Shown one piece after another: positions 1 to 9,711 of a stretch of DNA of 64,000 bases. This DNA is from Siphonodentalium dalli (lineage: Eukaryota > Mollusca > Scaphopoda > Gadilida > Siphonodentaliidae), in NCBI GenBank assembly GCA_032622095.1, contig CP136061.1, positions 251,543,582 to 251,607,581 of the forward strand. Reading direction: 5' to 3'. Numbering within the stretch: position 1 is the first letter of the stretch; every line of letters begins with the position of its first letter. The translations under genes and the position numbers were made by a program. The notes under the pieces were generated by a model that saw only the letters and a program-made list of their open reading frames with translations, ran no database searches and had not been told where the DNA came from.

Positions 1-764
1 ACGACAGCGGTGCAATTTGAATACAAATAAACAAGCAGGTATCACGTGAACGAGCAACTGTCGATAGTGAGTCACGTGCTTGCGGTTGGTGGCTATATGG
101 TCAATAAGTGCTGAGTATTACGACTAGCTATAGTGTGCTCGGTACAACGGCGCCCGTGCAATCGGTCTCAGTGACCGACAGCTCAGCAATCGGGCACTAG
201 TGTGCACCGGCCTTAACTGACCAATCGCGTTTGCACCGGCCTTAACTGATCAATCGCGTTACGGTAAACGAAGTTCAAGACCGATAATATCTAATCAAAG
301 AGGCTGGTCCATGTTGCATTTTCGAGCATTTTAAAACGCCTAACACAATATTAATTTAGCTTTTTCCGTGAGTTTTACAATGACTAGGTGTGCTTAAGGA
401 GCTTGTAACAATGACAGTCATTACATAAAAATGGAGCCAGATTTGAATGGTACACCAACAGTGAGTTTCTTGGCAATTTCCGAAGCCGAAATTTAACAAA
501 GAACGATGTTTATACGTTGGATCAAACTTTGTGTATAGAAGTCATGAATATCACATATTACATTATTGATCCCACTGGAAACAGGAAACCCTATTGTGTG
601 CCGATGTTATCTGGTCAATGAGAATGCACATCAGAGAATGTTATCTTTGACTACAACGTGTAAATATGTGTATTATTTATAATTTCCCTGTCTTCACAGG
701 ATATACAACACGATGGTTCATATAATGCAATAAGCAGATCAATCTCTTAAAGAGCAAACAAACC
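1..764. other. No gene seen; one short direct duplication
   Basis: I see no coding signal here. A 29-bp unit beginning GCACCGGCCTTAACTGA is directly duplicated at 204-232 and 233-261 with two differences. Towards 765 the sequence starts to match, on the other strand, the repeat found at 53183-53735. Confidence 0.6.
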
Positions 765-1860
765 AAACTCCATGCAAGGTTTATCTCTCTTGATGACTCG
801 GTAAAAGACTCTGCTATCGGCGACATTTTACTCACATTTGGTGGACTTCCGCGATATTAAGATATATATACTAAGCGACAGAGCAACATGCTGCCCTTCT
901 TTAGCACACAAAATATTGAACAACATTTGTGTAAATTTTGAACCTTAAGTTTGAAAACTCCCACTAAAACCGAAGAACTATATTTCGAAACAGTGTGATT
1001 CGGTTCTCCGATTATTTTATCAACACACAAATCTAAACGCACATGTACGATATTGTCACAACTCGCACGGCAAGTCAAACACAAGAGTTCTAATTTGCTG
1101 TAATTTTGACGAGTAGCTTGATTTTCCATTATGTCAGTATGTTTTGGTGCTGGAATTGTTCTCAAAGCACATAGAAAATTTGACTTTGGGGCGATCGGTT
1201 TTCGCCATTTTTTACTGGAACACCCCATGCTAAATATAGAAACACAGACTAGTGCCCAGCCGGTGACAGTCAGAAAGGAAGTATGACCGGTGCGCTCTGC
1301 ATGGTAGAGATTGCAACCAACATACTTCCTTTCTGACTGTCACCGACACGGTACTAGTATTTTCCATATTTAGCGCGGGGTTTTCACAGGGAAAATGGCG
1401 CACTGATCTCCTCAAATTCATAAGTTCTATATACTATTTTGTGTGTTTGAAAACAATTCCCTCACTGAAAGCTTATTGGCAGCTGCTCAGCAAAATTGCA
1501 GCCAATTAGAACTCTTGTGATTGAATTGACTGATGTGTGCATGTTATGCGTGTTGTTGTCCATGTGCGTTTAGATATTTGTGTTGTCCATGTGTATTTAG
1601 ACATTTGTGTTGTCCATGTGTATTTAGATATGTGTGTGGCCCATGTGTATTTATATATTTATGTGGTCCATGTGTATTTAGATATTTGTGTTGTCCATGT
1701 GTATTTAGATATGTGTGTTGTCCATGTGTATTTAGACATGTGTGTGGTCCATGTGTATTTAGATATGTGTGTTGTCCATTTAGATATGTGTGTTGTCCAT
1801 GTGTATTTATATATTTGTGTTGATAAAATAACCAGAGAACCAAAGCACTACAATACGTAA
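765..1860. mobile_element. Foldback-like element with long inverted arms
   Basis: The left arm (about 765-1310) reads on the minus strand as the same sequence that the right arm (about 1321-1860) starts to read on the plus strand, so the two face each other. At the centre a perfect 25-bp inverted repeat (1261-1285 and 1321-1345, starting CGGTGACAGTCAGAAAGG) encloses 35 bases. A third copy of one arm lies at 53183-53735, in the plus orientation. The arms share the segments around GATCGCCCCAAAGTC, TTAGAACTCTTGTGA and GATAAAATAA. The 123-codon minus-strand frame at 857-1228 lies inside the left arm and has no recognisable domain. No target-site duplication was identified. It could also be two solo copies inserted head to head. 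Confidence 0.6.
1553..1822. repeat. 27-bp minisatellite, about 10 copies
   Basis: Tandem units of the form TGTGTTGTCCATGTGTATTT plus 7 bases (AGATATG or AGACATT). One unit lacks 6 bases. Because 27 is a multiple of 3, frames stay open on both strands and give cysteine- or histidine-rich repeat peptides. These are by-products of the period, not evidence of a gene. The array lies inside the right arm of the foldback element. The left arm and the copy at 53.4 kb have only a single unit. Confidence 0.9.
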
Positions 1861-1894
1861 AACATAATTATTGACGAACAATTCCCTTATAAGC

Positions 1895-2050
1895 AAATTT
1901 AATTTTTGAGACAGTGCAAATTTTTTGGGGATTGGGTGGGATTCGAACCCCGGCCCATGACGTCAATACCACACGGCCACCGAAGCGCCTTGCGACTCAA
2001 AGTCCGACTAATACCACATGGCCACCGAAGTGACCCCCAAAAAAGAAAGC
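1895..2050 (-). mobile_element. tRNA-like SINE fragment
   Basis: On the minus strand the sequence contains GGTTCGAATCCC, an exact RNA polymerase III B-box, about 30 bases after GGTGGCCGTGTGG, which resembles an A-box. A second A-box-like copy (GGTGGCCATGTGG) lies further upstream on the minus strand, near 2030. After the B-box the sequence continues into a C-rich then T-rich stretch. The same 3' part occurs in plus orientation at 2150-2235, so two copies point away from each other. No complete cloverleaf can be drawn, so this is not a tRNA gene. Confidence 0.45.
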
Positions 2051-2149
2051 TTAAATGGCCGCTGTATTCCGACGTCGCACTTAGATCACTATTATGCACA
2101 TTTTAAGGTCTCTATAGTATATATATAGGAGATATAGCACAGTAGCATG

Positions 2150-2235
2150 TTATATTTATGGGCCGGGGTTCGAATCCCACCCAATCCCAAAAAAAAATCA
2201 AAAAATTACACTGTCTCAAAAATTATATTTGCTTC
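2150..2235 (+). mobile_element. tRNA-like SINE fragment, second copy
   Basis: The B-box GGTTCGAATCCCACCC and the 3' sequence around CACTGTCTCAAAAATTA match the minus-strand copy at 1895-2050. The A-box half is missing, so this copy is 5' truncated or the two copies form an inverted pair. Confidence 0.4.
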
Positions 2236-2479
2236 TAAAAATAGGCGCCTGGTGTGTTGTATATTCACAAGCATGTTCAAAGAGCAATGCTCGTCATGTG
2301 TCCGGAGGCATAAATATAACGCGATACTGTGCTATAATTCCCTTATAAACTTTGCAGATAGTCAGTTCAATATGTCCACCTTCTGTTAACTAATAAATAT
2401 TCCACTAATATTATTGAAAATTCAGAAAACACAATGTTAAACCCTCCCATTACTGGAGCTTGCTGAAATTTTGCGAAAA

Positions 2480-2632
2480 CCCTGTGCCAATGCATTCTCG
2501 TATTTGCGAGTCTCCTATGAGAAGCCTCGCATGTATACGATAATGCATTGGCCTAACAATATTTACACTGACCTTGTAAGCCATTGCATTCTCTTATATG
2601 AGGCATATATAAGAGAATGCACTGACACAGGG
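2480..2632. mobile_element. Diverged stand-alone copy of the two-hairpin cassette
   Basis: Starts CCCTGTGCCAATGCATTCTC and ends ...GACACAGGG. It holds two palindromic arms separated by about 27 bases, like the cassette at 6195-6423 but more diverged and with a short spacer. It is not surrounded by either of the two MITE families that carry the cassette elsewhere, which suggests the cassette can exist alone. Confidence 0.65.
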
Positions 2633-2639
2633 TCATTAA

Positions 2640-3546
2640 TTTTTATTCCGTATTAGTCTTTTTCTGATATGGTATAAATAAAGGGCGTTTGTTTCATTTC
2701 AATGCGAAAATTTTAAAACAGCTGGGAAATGGCTGTGACCATGGAGAGCATATTTATATGAAGCCGATATATCAATATTTCGTGTATTTGTCATACAACT
2801 TATCTCATACCTCCTTCCAAATTACGTACACAAAATTTGGAAGCTCGAATGAGCCAGGTCCGTTCTAGGCATGGGAAGATGCACGTATACCAGCTCGTAA
2901 ACTAGGAGAAATAGACACTTATCTCGCTACGCAATAGGTTGATGGCACGAGGCTCAAACCTATAGACATGATATAGAGAGAAGTCGTATAGAGTACACCA
3001 TATATCACGCAGCTGTCGACGTATCGTCGCGAATAAAGATTGAAACTTATCGAAAGACCAGTCAAGCATGACGAATGGGTTTCGGAACGTGAACAGCTAT
3101 GTAGAACTAGATATTAAATGGAAGATCGAAACGAACTTATCTTATATCATCATAAGAATGCATGTCGGATGAGACCAGACTTCGGTATTCCACGTCACAT
3201 TGTCCCGTGCCATTAGTTATCAGAATTTAATTCTCCGTCGAGACCGAGACACAGACTCAGAACTATAATTATTCATCACATCGCGTCAGAACTAAAGTGT
3301 TCCATCGCCATATTTTCATTTTTGTGGGAAATCGAGTTTAAAGGTTTGACACCCCCCCCCCGGTTCACATGTTCTCATTCTGTTTTGGAAGATAGTACAC
3401 AGCGGGTATGATAGCTGGTGTAAAAATACTATCATATACCGAGTTGTGAGACAAAACATATGATATCTTGGGCGTAATCACGAAAAAACACTTTGTTTAA
3501 AAATAAACGTGCAAAAATCCCAAATCACGTCATTTTATGTGTTATT
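2640..3546. other. No gene or repeat recognised
   Basis: A+T-rich sequence without a long frame. It contains a C-run at about 3351-3361 and nothing else I can name. Confidence 0.5.
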
Positions 3547-3913
3547 TTAAAGACATGTTATGGACTTGTTCGGGTGCGTGGAACTGATAAGTTAGTACTC
3601 AGGCGCTATGCCAACCGGGGGAATGTAGCATCCAGCTAGCATAGTCATTAAAAGAAATCGACCGTACCACTCTATAGAAAACATAGTCTGAACTACGCTC
3701 AACTGTAAATATTTACATCTCGATTCGGGACGCAACTATCAGCGATAAACTAAATGATTTTACCATCGAGAGTTTTTGCATTTAATTAATATATAATAAT
3801 GACTGTGTGTTGTCCATTTGGATTAATATTCATAAATATAACTACTTTGAGCAAGATTATTCTCCATTTCTATTTGATCACCCTACCGTATATAGTGTTT
3901 CACATCACTTTAA
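3547..3913 (+). mobile_element. Interspersed repeat 'AAAGACAT', copy 1
   Basis: About 367 bp that starts at TTAA (TTAAAGACATGTTATGG) and ends at TTAA (GTTTCACATCACTTTAA). Copies lie at 5563-5832 (with an internal deletion) and 45757-46131. Shared blocks include GAACTACGCTCAA, TGTAAATATTTAC and CTCCATTTCTATTTGATCA. The ends are TTAAAG and CTTTAA but the inverted repeat is short. The TTAA at both ends fits a TTAA-target non-autonomous DNA transposon. That class assignment is inference. Confidence 0.6.
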
Positions 3914-3931
3914 CCAATTATTATCCTAGAA

Positions 3932-4582
3932 ATAAGATATGCATACCTAGGAGTGATATAAGATATTCATACCTAGGAGTGATATAAGATATTCATACCT
4001 AGGAGTGATATAAGATATTCACACATAGGAGTGATATAAGATATTCATACCTAGGAGTGATATAAGATATTCATACCTAGGAGTGATATAAGATATTCAT
4101 ACCTAGGAGTGATATAAGATATTCATACCTAGGAGTGATATAAGATATTAATACCTAGGAGTGATATAAGATATTCATACCTAGGAGTGATATAAGATAT
4201 TCATACCTAGGAGTGATATAAGATATTCATACCTAGGAGTGATATAAGATATTCATACCTAGGAGTGATATAAGATATTCATACCTAGGAGTGATATAAG
4301 ATATTCATACCTAGGAGTGATATAAGATATTCATACCTAGGAGTGATATAAGATATTCATACCTAGGAGTGATATAAGATATTCATACCTAGGAGTGATA
4401 TAAGATATTCATACCTAGGAGTGATATAAGATATTCATACCTAGGAGTGATATAAGATATTCATACCTAGGAGTGATATAAGATATTCATACCTAGGAGT
4501 GATATAAGATATTCATACCTAGGAGTGATATAAGATATTCATACCTAGGAGTGATATAAGTTATTCATACCTAGGAGTGATA
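3932..4582. repeat. 26-bp satellite, about 25 copies
   Basis: Highly uniform tandem units ATACCTAGGAGTGATATAAG plus ATATTC. Each contains the palindrome CCTAGG. Only a few single-base variants are visible (for example CACACATAGG near 4020 and TTATTC near 4561). The array begins within 20 bp of the end of the interspersed repeat at 3547-3913. Confidence 0.95.
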
Positions 4583-5274
4583 AAGCATTATTTCCAACTA
4601 GTGACTTCGCAGTCACTCTGCTGAGTTTGGGTTATATTGAAGATCAGAAATACAACATTGCAACTGATAATGATCTTATTGGCCTTTTCTCTTTTCCTTC
4701 TCTGGTGATTTCATTTATAAATTATAAATTTTAGGGTTTTCGTTTCTGGACTTAGAAAACTTCCGACGCCTCTCCCGAACACCCGGGCGGGTGCCCAGGC
4801 TTTCCGGACTTTGTGTGTGTGTGTGTGTGTGTGTGTGAATATTTCTCGTGCGCCTTCTCTCCCGTTTAATAATTGAGATATTTTGGTGCGTATACGTTCG
4901 AAATTATTTTCCAAATTTTGTAAAACCGCTTCGGGCCACTGCTCTCCGAACTAAATTCATGACAAGTGAACGAGGAATCAAATATCTGCAAAAATTGGGA
5001 CACTGTCCCATTATTTCCCCCTATGTTCATATGCTTTGTAGATTATCTCTTCTTTCTCTTGTCATCCATACATTGGTACCAACTTCACTTTGCGATAAAA
5101 TGTTATATGACTAAACGTTGTTTCGGGCCATTTTTCTTTCAGCTTATCCTAATTTGACATATCAAAAAGCTTTCGAGCCGTCAGCCAGCATATCATTATG
5201 AATTTTTACTGTCATCGCGTGATGCTATATGTGTGACTTTCCCTAACCCTACATGCTATATTAAATGATATATG
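4583..5274. other. No gene; one GT microsatellite
   Basis: Holds a (GT)n run at 4812-4838. The small open frames across 4711-5157 show no domain or codon signal that I can recognise. Confidence 0.5.
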
Positions 5275-5481
5275 CTATATTAAGTGATTCAGAGTTATAT
5301 TTCTAAACTTGGAAAGTTTATTAAAGAGTTCGGAGCGATGCTCGTCGTATAAGGGGCATGCGAAGATAAAGTGGTGCTCATCTTCAGTGCCATAGCCATA
5401 TTCACATATTGCGCGCGGGGATAAATTATTTCTCAATTTATCCCAGTTCAAATCACTACACCCACATGCACCTGCTTCTAC
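5275..5481 (-). pseudogene. Relic of a non-LTR retrotransposon reverse-transcriptase C-terminus
   Basis: Read on the minus strand, about 68 codons form the familiar C-terminal tail of LINE-type ORF2 proteins. In order they show a Ser-Pro-Arg segment, a Cys followed by GYGTEDEHHFIFACPLY, then an Arg before a Leu-Phe and a terminal stop. This matches the pattern in which a glycine/acidic stretch precedes HxFxxCPxY near the end of such proteins. Upstream the frame is closed by a stop, so only the tail survives. It is a 5'-truncated fossil. It is not the same family as the LINE at 47.6-50.4 kb, whose tail reads GDDLHYLLECNHF. The exact clade is not assigned. The 3' side shows a short duplication of ATGCTATATTAA (around 5253-5284). 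Confidence 0.6.
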
Positions 5482-5562
5482 GTTGTATCATGTTCAGCGA
5501 TACGGTTCAGACATATGGTTAGGCAATCAACACTTGGGTGTGGTGTTTCAGAATAAAGCTGG

Positions 5563-5832
5563 TTAAAGACATATTAAGGACTTGTTCGGGTGCGTAGCAT
5601 TTTACTAACATCGGCGAAAATCTCAAACAAATCGACCGTAGTACTTCATAGAAAACATCGTCTGAACTACGCTCAATTGTAAATATTTACTTCTCGAATC
5701 GGGACGCAAATGTCTTCGATAAAGTAACAAAAGTGTTGTCAATTGGATATAATATTAATAAAAAATAACTACGTTGGGCAAGATTATTGTCCATTTCTAT
5801 TTTATCAACCTACCGGAGTGTTTCACACCACA
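5563..5832 (+). mobile_element. Interspersed repeat 'AAAGACAT', copy 2 (deleted)
   Basis: Starts TTAAAGACATATTAAGGACT and keeps the blocks GAACTACGCTCAATTG, TGTAAATATTTAC and GGAGTGTTTCACA. It lacks about 45 bp after the first 30 and more in the middle relative to copies 1 and 3. Confidence 0.6.
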
Positions 5833-6047
5833 AGTATGTGTAACACCAGGTGTATCTCATAGGTGTGTGTTTGGGAACAGCAGAGCTAAGATGCATTCAT
5901 AACGAGTTTTCTAAAAATTTGCTGCTATATACGCTCGTGTCTACCGTCTCTTATTATGTGCCAAAATATAACCATCAATTCACAGCCTTCCTATAAATCA
6001 AAAGTACATGTGTACCAACAGTAACCGGTTGTCCTATTACACTCGAA

Positions 6048-6447
6048 TTAACCCTTTACCCAACAAACCGGCCAAAACCGGCCAAATAAAGCTTCAACAG
6101 CCTAAAATATCTTCGGTCTGTCTCAATAGAACCATACAAATATGGATATCATTGGAACCGGCTCCTTGACCACATTGTGATAGTTACAGTTATACCCTGT
6201 GCCAATGCATTCTCTTATATATGCGAGTCGACCATAGGTCGCCTCGCATATATAAAAGAATGCATTGGCCTAAAAAAAATATTTTTTTAACACTTTTTAC
6301 CATTTTTTCTTACATTCTTTAACAATTTTATAATTTTTAATGTGTTAAGCCAATGCATTCTCTTATATATGCGAGGCGACCTATGGTCGACTCGCATATA
6401 TAAGAGAATGCATTGGCACAGGGCCGTTCTGTTGGGTAAAGGGTTAA
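6048..6447 (+). mobile_element. TTAA-flanked piggyBac-like MITE, copy 1
   Basis: A 392-bp element (6052-6443) is flanked on both sides by TTAA. Its terminal inverted repeat is CCCTTTACCCAACA. A TTAA target and a terminal CCC are typical of piggyBac-type elements. There is no transposase frame, so it is non-autonomous. Next to the left end are tandem GGCCAAAACC motifs. The rest is the two-hairpin cassette (6195-6423). Copies of nearly identical length lie at 19700-20096 (inverted) and 46351-46750 (inverted). The family assignment is inference from ends and target. Confidence 0.8.
6195..6423. repeat. Two-hairpin cassette (inside the TTAA MITE)
   Basis: Bounded by CCCTGTG and CACAGGG. Each hairpin has a 27-bp outer stem starting GCCAATGCATTCTC, one mismatch, five more pairs (CGACC/GGTCG) and a 3-base loop: 69 nt in all. 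The two hairpins are reverse complements of each other and are separated by an A+T-rich spacer. The whole can therefore fold as two hairpins or as one long foldback. Near-identical copies: 19724-19949, 21497-21865, 46375-46604 and 53894-54236. Partial copies: 2480-2632, 38521-38604, 47180-47254 and 63687-64000. Confidence 0.9.
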
Positions 6448-7435
6448 CTATATGATTTCCATCACTAAATTACCAATAGGGCTGTGAGTAGCGGTCTGGC
6501 GTGGATAGATCAACTCAACAGTACATCTCCTTGTGATAATACACTAGGTTGACTTTCAGTTATTGGGGTCACGTGAGGCCAGACTTGACAAACGGAAGGG
6601 TGTAATCACTCGTTGATTTGTCCGTCTGGTTTCCAATTTTCTTGATCGGAGTTTCGTGATCTCTCGGAAACAATCAATTCCAATTTTCTCGGTCAGTTCA
6701 CGCCGACAGGTAGTTTATTACTATAAGCACACAGGGGTGGCGTCAAACATTTTTTACAGACACTAAGCCGGTGGTGGTTGTAGTTCAAGTTTCCTCCGGC
6801 GTAAACCATTTAGTGAAATCGGTAATATACACGTTTATGTCGACGTACGGTGACCTTATTATTCTGTAGCAGACTTTACGTAGAGGGTGCCTTTAAACCG
6901 TTGTTCAAACCGTCAGTCCAAGCCGATTTTACTGGTTTTTATTAAGTGCAAGTTATCTCGATATTAAACGCGGATATCGAAATATTATATATGTAAACCA
7001 CTCGATATTAATGAGATATTGCGCGTGAAAATAGTGCAATTAATAGACCACTTCTTCTGACTGGTACTGTGTCGCAAGCTGACTTTTAAATAAACAATAT
7101 TTTTTTATTTTCATATTTTTCATTCCAGTCCTGTTTTATAACTTCAAGCAGATTTTTTCTGATTGGACACTGTGCTTTCACAATACCGCCACGTATGTAC
7201 AGACCACACACTGATTGGTCGCAAAACACAACTTAAGTACTTAATGGCTTGATGCCGGCTCCTCCAGATATTGGTGGTCGTGTTATTCTAGTATTCATTA
7301 AACTGACCTTATATAAAGGTCAAACTTAAATTACACTCTGTGATTGTAATTAACACGGGACAGGGGCCTCAAACCAAAGTTATATGGAAGTTATATGGAG
7401 TAAAATGGAACAAAATAATCTGGATATCAATGTGC
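6448..7435. other. No gene or repeat recognised
   Basis: A+T-rich with no long frame. I see only short homopolymers and no structured element. Confidence 0.5.
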
Positions 7436-7565
7436 AACTACGCTACGGCCACCGGTAATTAACTAGCCCCGGTCCTATACATGCGGCTACCGGTTATTAA
7501 CTAGTCCTAGTCCTATACATACCTGTCACGGTTACCGGAAATTAACAAGCCCTACTCCTACACCT
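7436..7565. repeat. Degenerate tandem repeat, 3 copies of about 40-45 bp
   Basis: Units contain CGGCYACCGGTWATTAACTA followed by a CCTATACAT-like segment. Each has an ACCGG motif and AATTAAC. Confidence 0.7.
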
Positions 7566-7639
7566 CTACCCACATCGAATTTTTAATATCACTCATTCAT
7601 ATTTTAAAAAATCATTTCCGGAGAAGTCCAGGATACAGG

Positions 7640-7796
7640 TAACACCATGCTGACCCACCTCAGTTATAACACCATGCTGACCCACCTCAGTTAACACCAT
7701 GCTGACCCACCTCAGTTATAACACCATGCTGACCAACCTCAGTTAACACCATGCTGACCCACCTCAGTTAACACCATGCTGACCCACCTCAGTTGA
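7640..7796. repeat. 25/27-bp minisatellite, 6 copies
   Basis: Units TAACACCATGCTGACCCACC plus TCAGT. Two junctions carry two extra bases (TTATAAC instead of TTAAC). One unit has CCAACC for CCCACC. Confidence 0.9.
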
Positions 7797-8018
7797 CGTA
7801 TAGTGGCACGTGACCAATCATTGAAATTTCAAAAGAGGCCAGGCATACAAATAAATTAGCCGAACAATGGACGCTCTATGGATAACCTTATTGTACCAGT
7901 ATGTTCTCGGGTGTATATTAGAGCACAATCCCATTGTTGCAATCGTTCCCTGATTTTTGGTAAAGCACACCAATTCCCAAGGCTGGCGAAGGAATAGTCA
8001 GTGATTATCCCATTGTTA

Positions 8019-9711
8019 GGGTCTATTCATATTGCACACGCGCTGGCGATTAAGCGCCGCGTCTTTTAAGGTGCGTGTTAACACAACGCATATCTATTAG
8101 TGACCAATTATCTTCCTCAAACAACCCCGTCCTATTCGTGACCAATCATCTTCTGCAATCAACCTCGTCATCGAGATAGCCGTTACAGAGAATGGCATGG
8201 TTCACTTGGCCAGCATATAGTACCCGGGTACAGTCATTCTCATAACTGATGGGTGACAAAATAATAAATGAAGTCCGGAAACGAAATGGCTTCGGACGAA
8301 GTTTCCAACGTATAGCTGGCATCAGTGGTAATTTTTATAGAATTCAATCGAATTATATTACCTGTCAGACTGTCAGTGTCAGTCTCGCGCAAAACTGGTA
8401 CCAACAATTTCCAACTGTTTGGAAATATTTAGATCCTGTAATCCATATGGTCGGAATATTTACAACTAATAGACAATTATGCCGGGATTTTTTTTTGTGG
8501 ACAAATCGGATGAACCCAAAATCTTCTTTAGCTCAAAGCACGATTGTGTGCCATTCCTGCCAACCACAAGGCAATTAATTTCCGCTTTATTCGACTGCAG
8601 ATAACACCGACTGGCCGGCATTTTGCAACTGAATCAACTATTACTGGAAGAACATTCACATAGTAGGTCAAATATTTGGCATTTTTCAACTGAATCAACT
8701 ATTACTGGTAGAACATTCACACAATAGATCGAATATTTGGCCACGATTGATAGTCGTGTGTCGTTTGACGATAAGCCGCCAATGACGATCAAATTGAAAT
8801 CAATCGCTCATGCGAACAGCGTACTGGCGACATAATTCGACCTGAAACGACGCGTGTGTGACTCTTAAGGTCGAATTCTGAGTCCCATCACTTATTCTAT
8901 TTGAATGGTGGTTCATCAATTCTAGTGCCGCATTGTCATTGTTGCTACCGGCTATATAAATTGGCACTCGATGGTGGGGGAGGGGGTCTGAAAAAAATAA
9001 TCGTTCATACACATGCAGGGTTGAACATAAAATTCCCTCCCAACCATGGGTCCACCATCCTCCCTACATGCAAATCTATTTTGTTTCCTCCAACAGATTG
9101 GCTCCCATCCCATCTTTCCCAATAATTTTTACTGGATATCATATGTTTGAGTGTAAATGAGCGTTATACAGAAAGACGATTTTTGTCAGACCTGGCTAAC
9201 TATAAGTAAGTAAAAGTTTGAAAGATCTGATCGAACCACTTGAATCGTACACTTTTGATCATTTTGAGTGATAATAACAAATTATGTACATAAAACTCCT
9301 GTAATCTGGGTTGTGATTGTACTATATAGTGGTATCTACGTTTCAAGTTGGAATAAAATATGCATATTTATGCTCATCTGCATGGAATTGAACTCCCTAT
9401 TACTAATTATAATTTGCTAATTATAAATTGTTCCCTCAAAACTTATGTCATTGTGATGGCATGACTCGAGGTACTCAACATATACCTGAGTATAGACTTG
9501 ATGCCTCAGTTCAATCTAACTGAGGAAAATTAAAATTATTGTGTCAGCATATATATATATCGTCACCCCAACCAAAAGTACTTTATCATCCACCCACCCT
9601 AGCGCTATGTATGACTGTTTTCGTCAGACTCCCACCCCTGGGGGACTGCTAGTAGTGGGATGAAGGAATGCAATCGAATGCACCTAGAGCCGATCGACCT
9701 TTAAAAAACGC
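8019..9711 (+). repeat. Direct tandem duplication, copy A
   Basis: About 1.69 kb that matches 9712-11644 collinearly. Both copies start GGGTCTA..TCATATTGCAC and both end with a block around CGACCTTTAAAAAAC or CGACCTTAAAAAAAC. Copy A has a private ~62-bp internal duplication (about 8617-8745, the AACTGAATCAACTATTACTG unit). A TATA-like CTATATAAAT at about 8951 is kept in both copies, but no gene follows. The short frames are not conserved between the copies. Confidence 0.85.

Noticed and set aside
1533-1860. Cys- or His-rich repeat proteins on both strands
   Set aside because: They are translations of a 27-bp minisatellite in all frames.
8951-8965. TATA-box promoter conserved in both duplicated copies
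   Set aside because: Conservation is explained by the duplication, and no gene or transcript-like frame follows in either copy.
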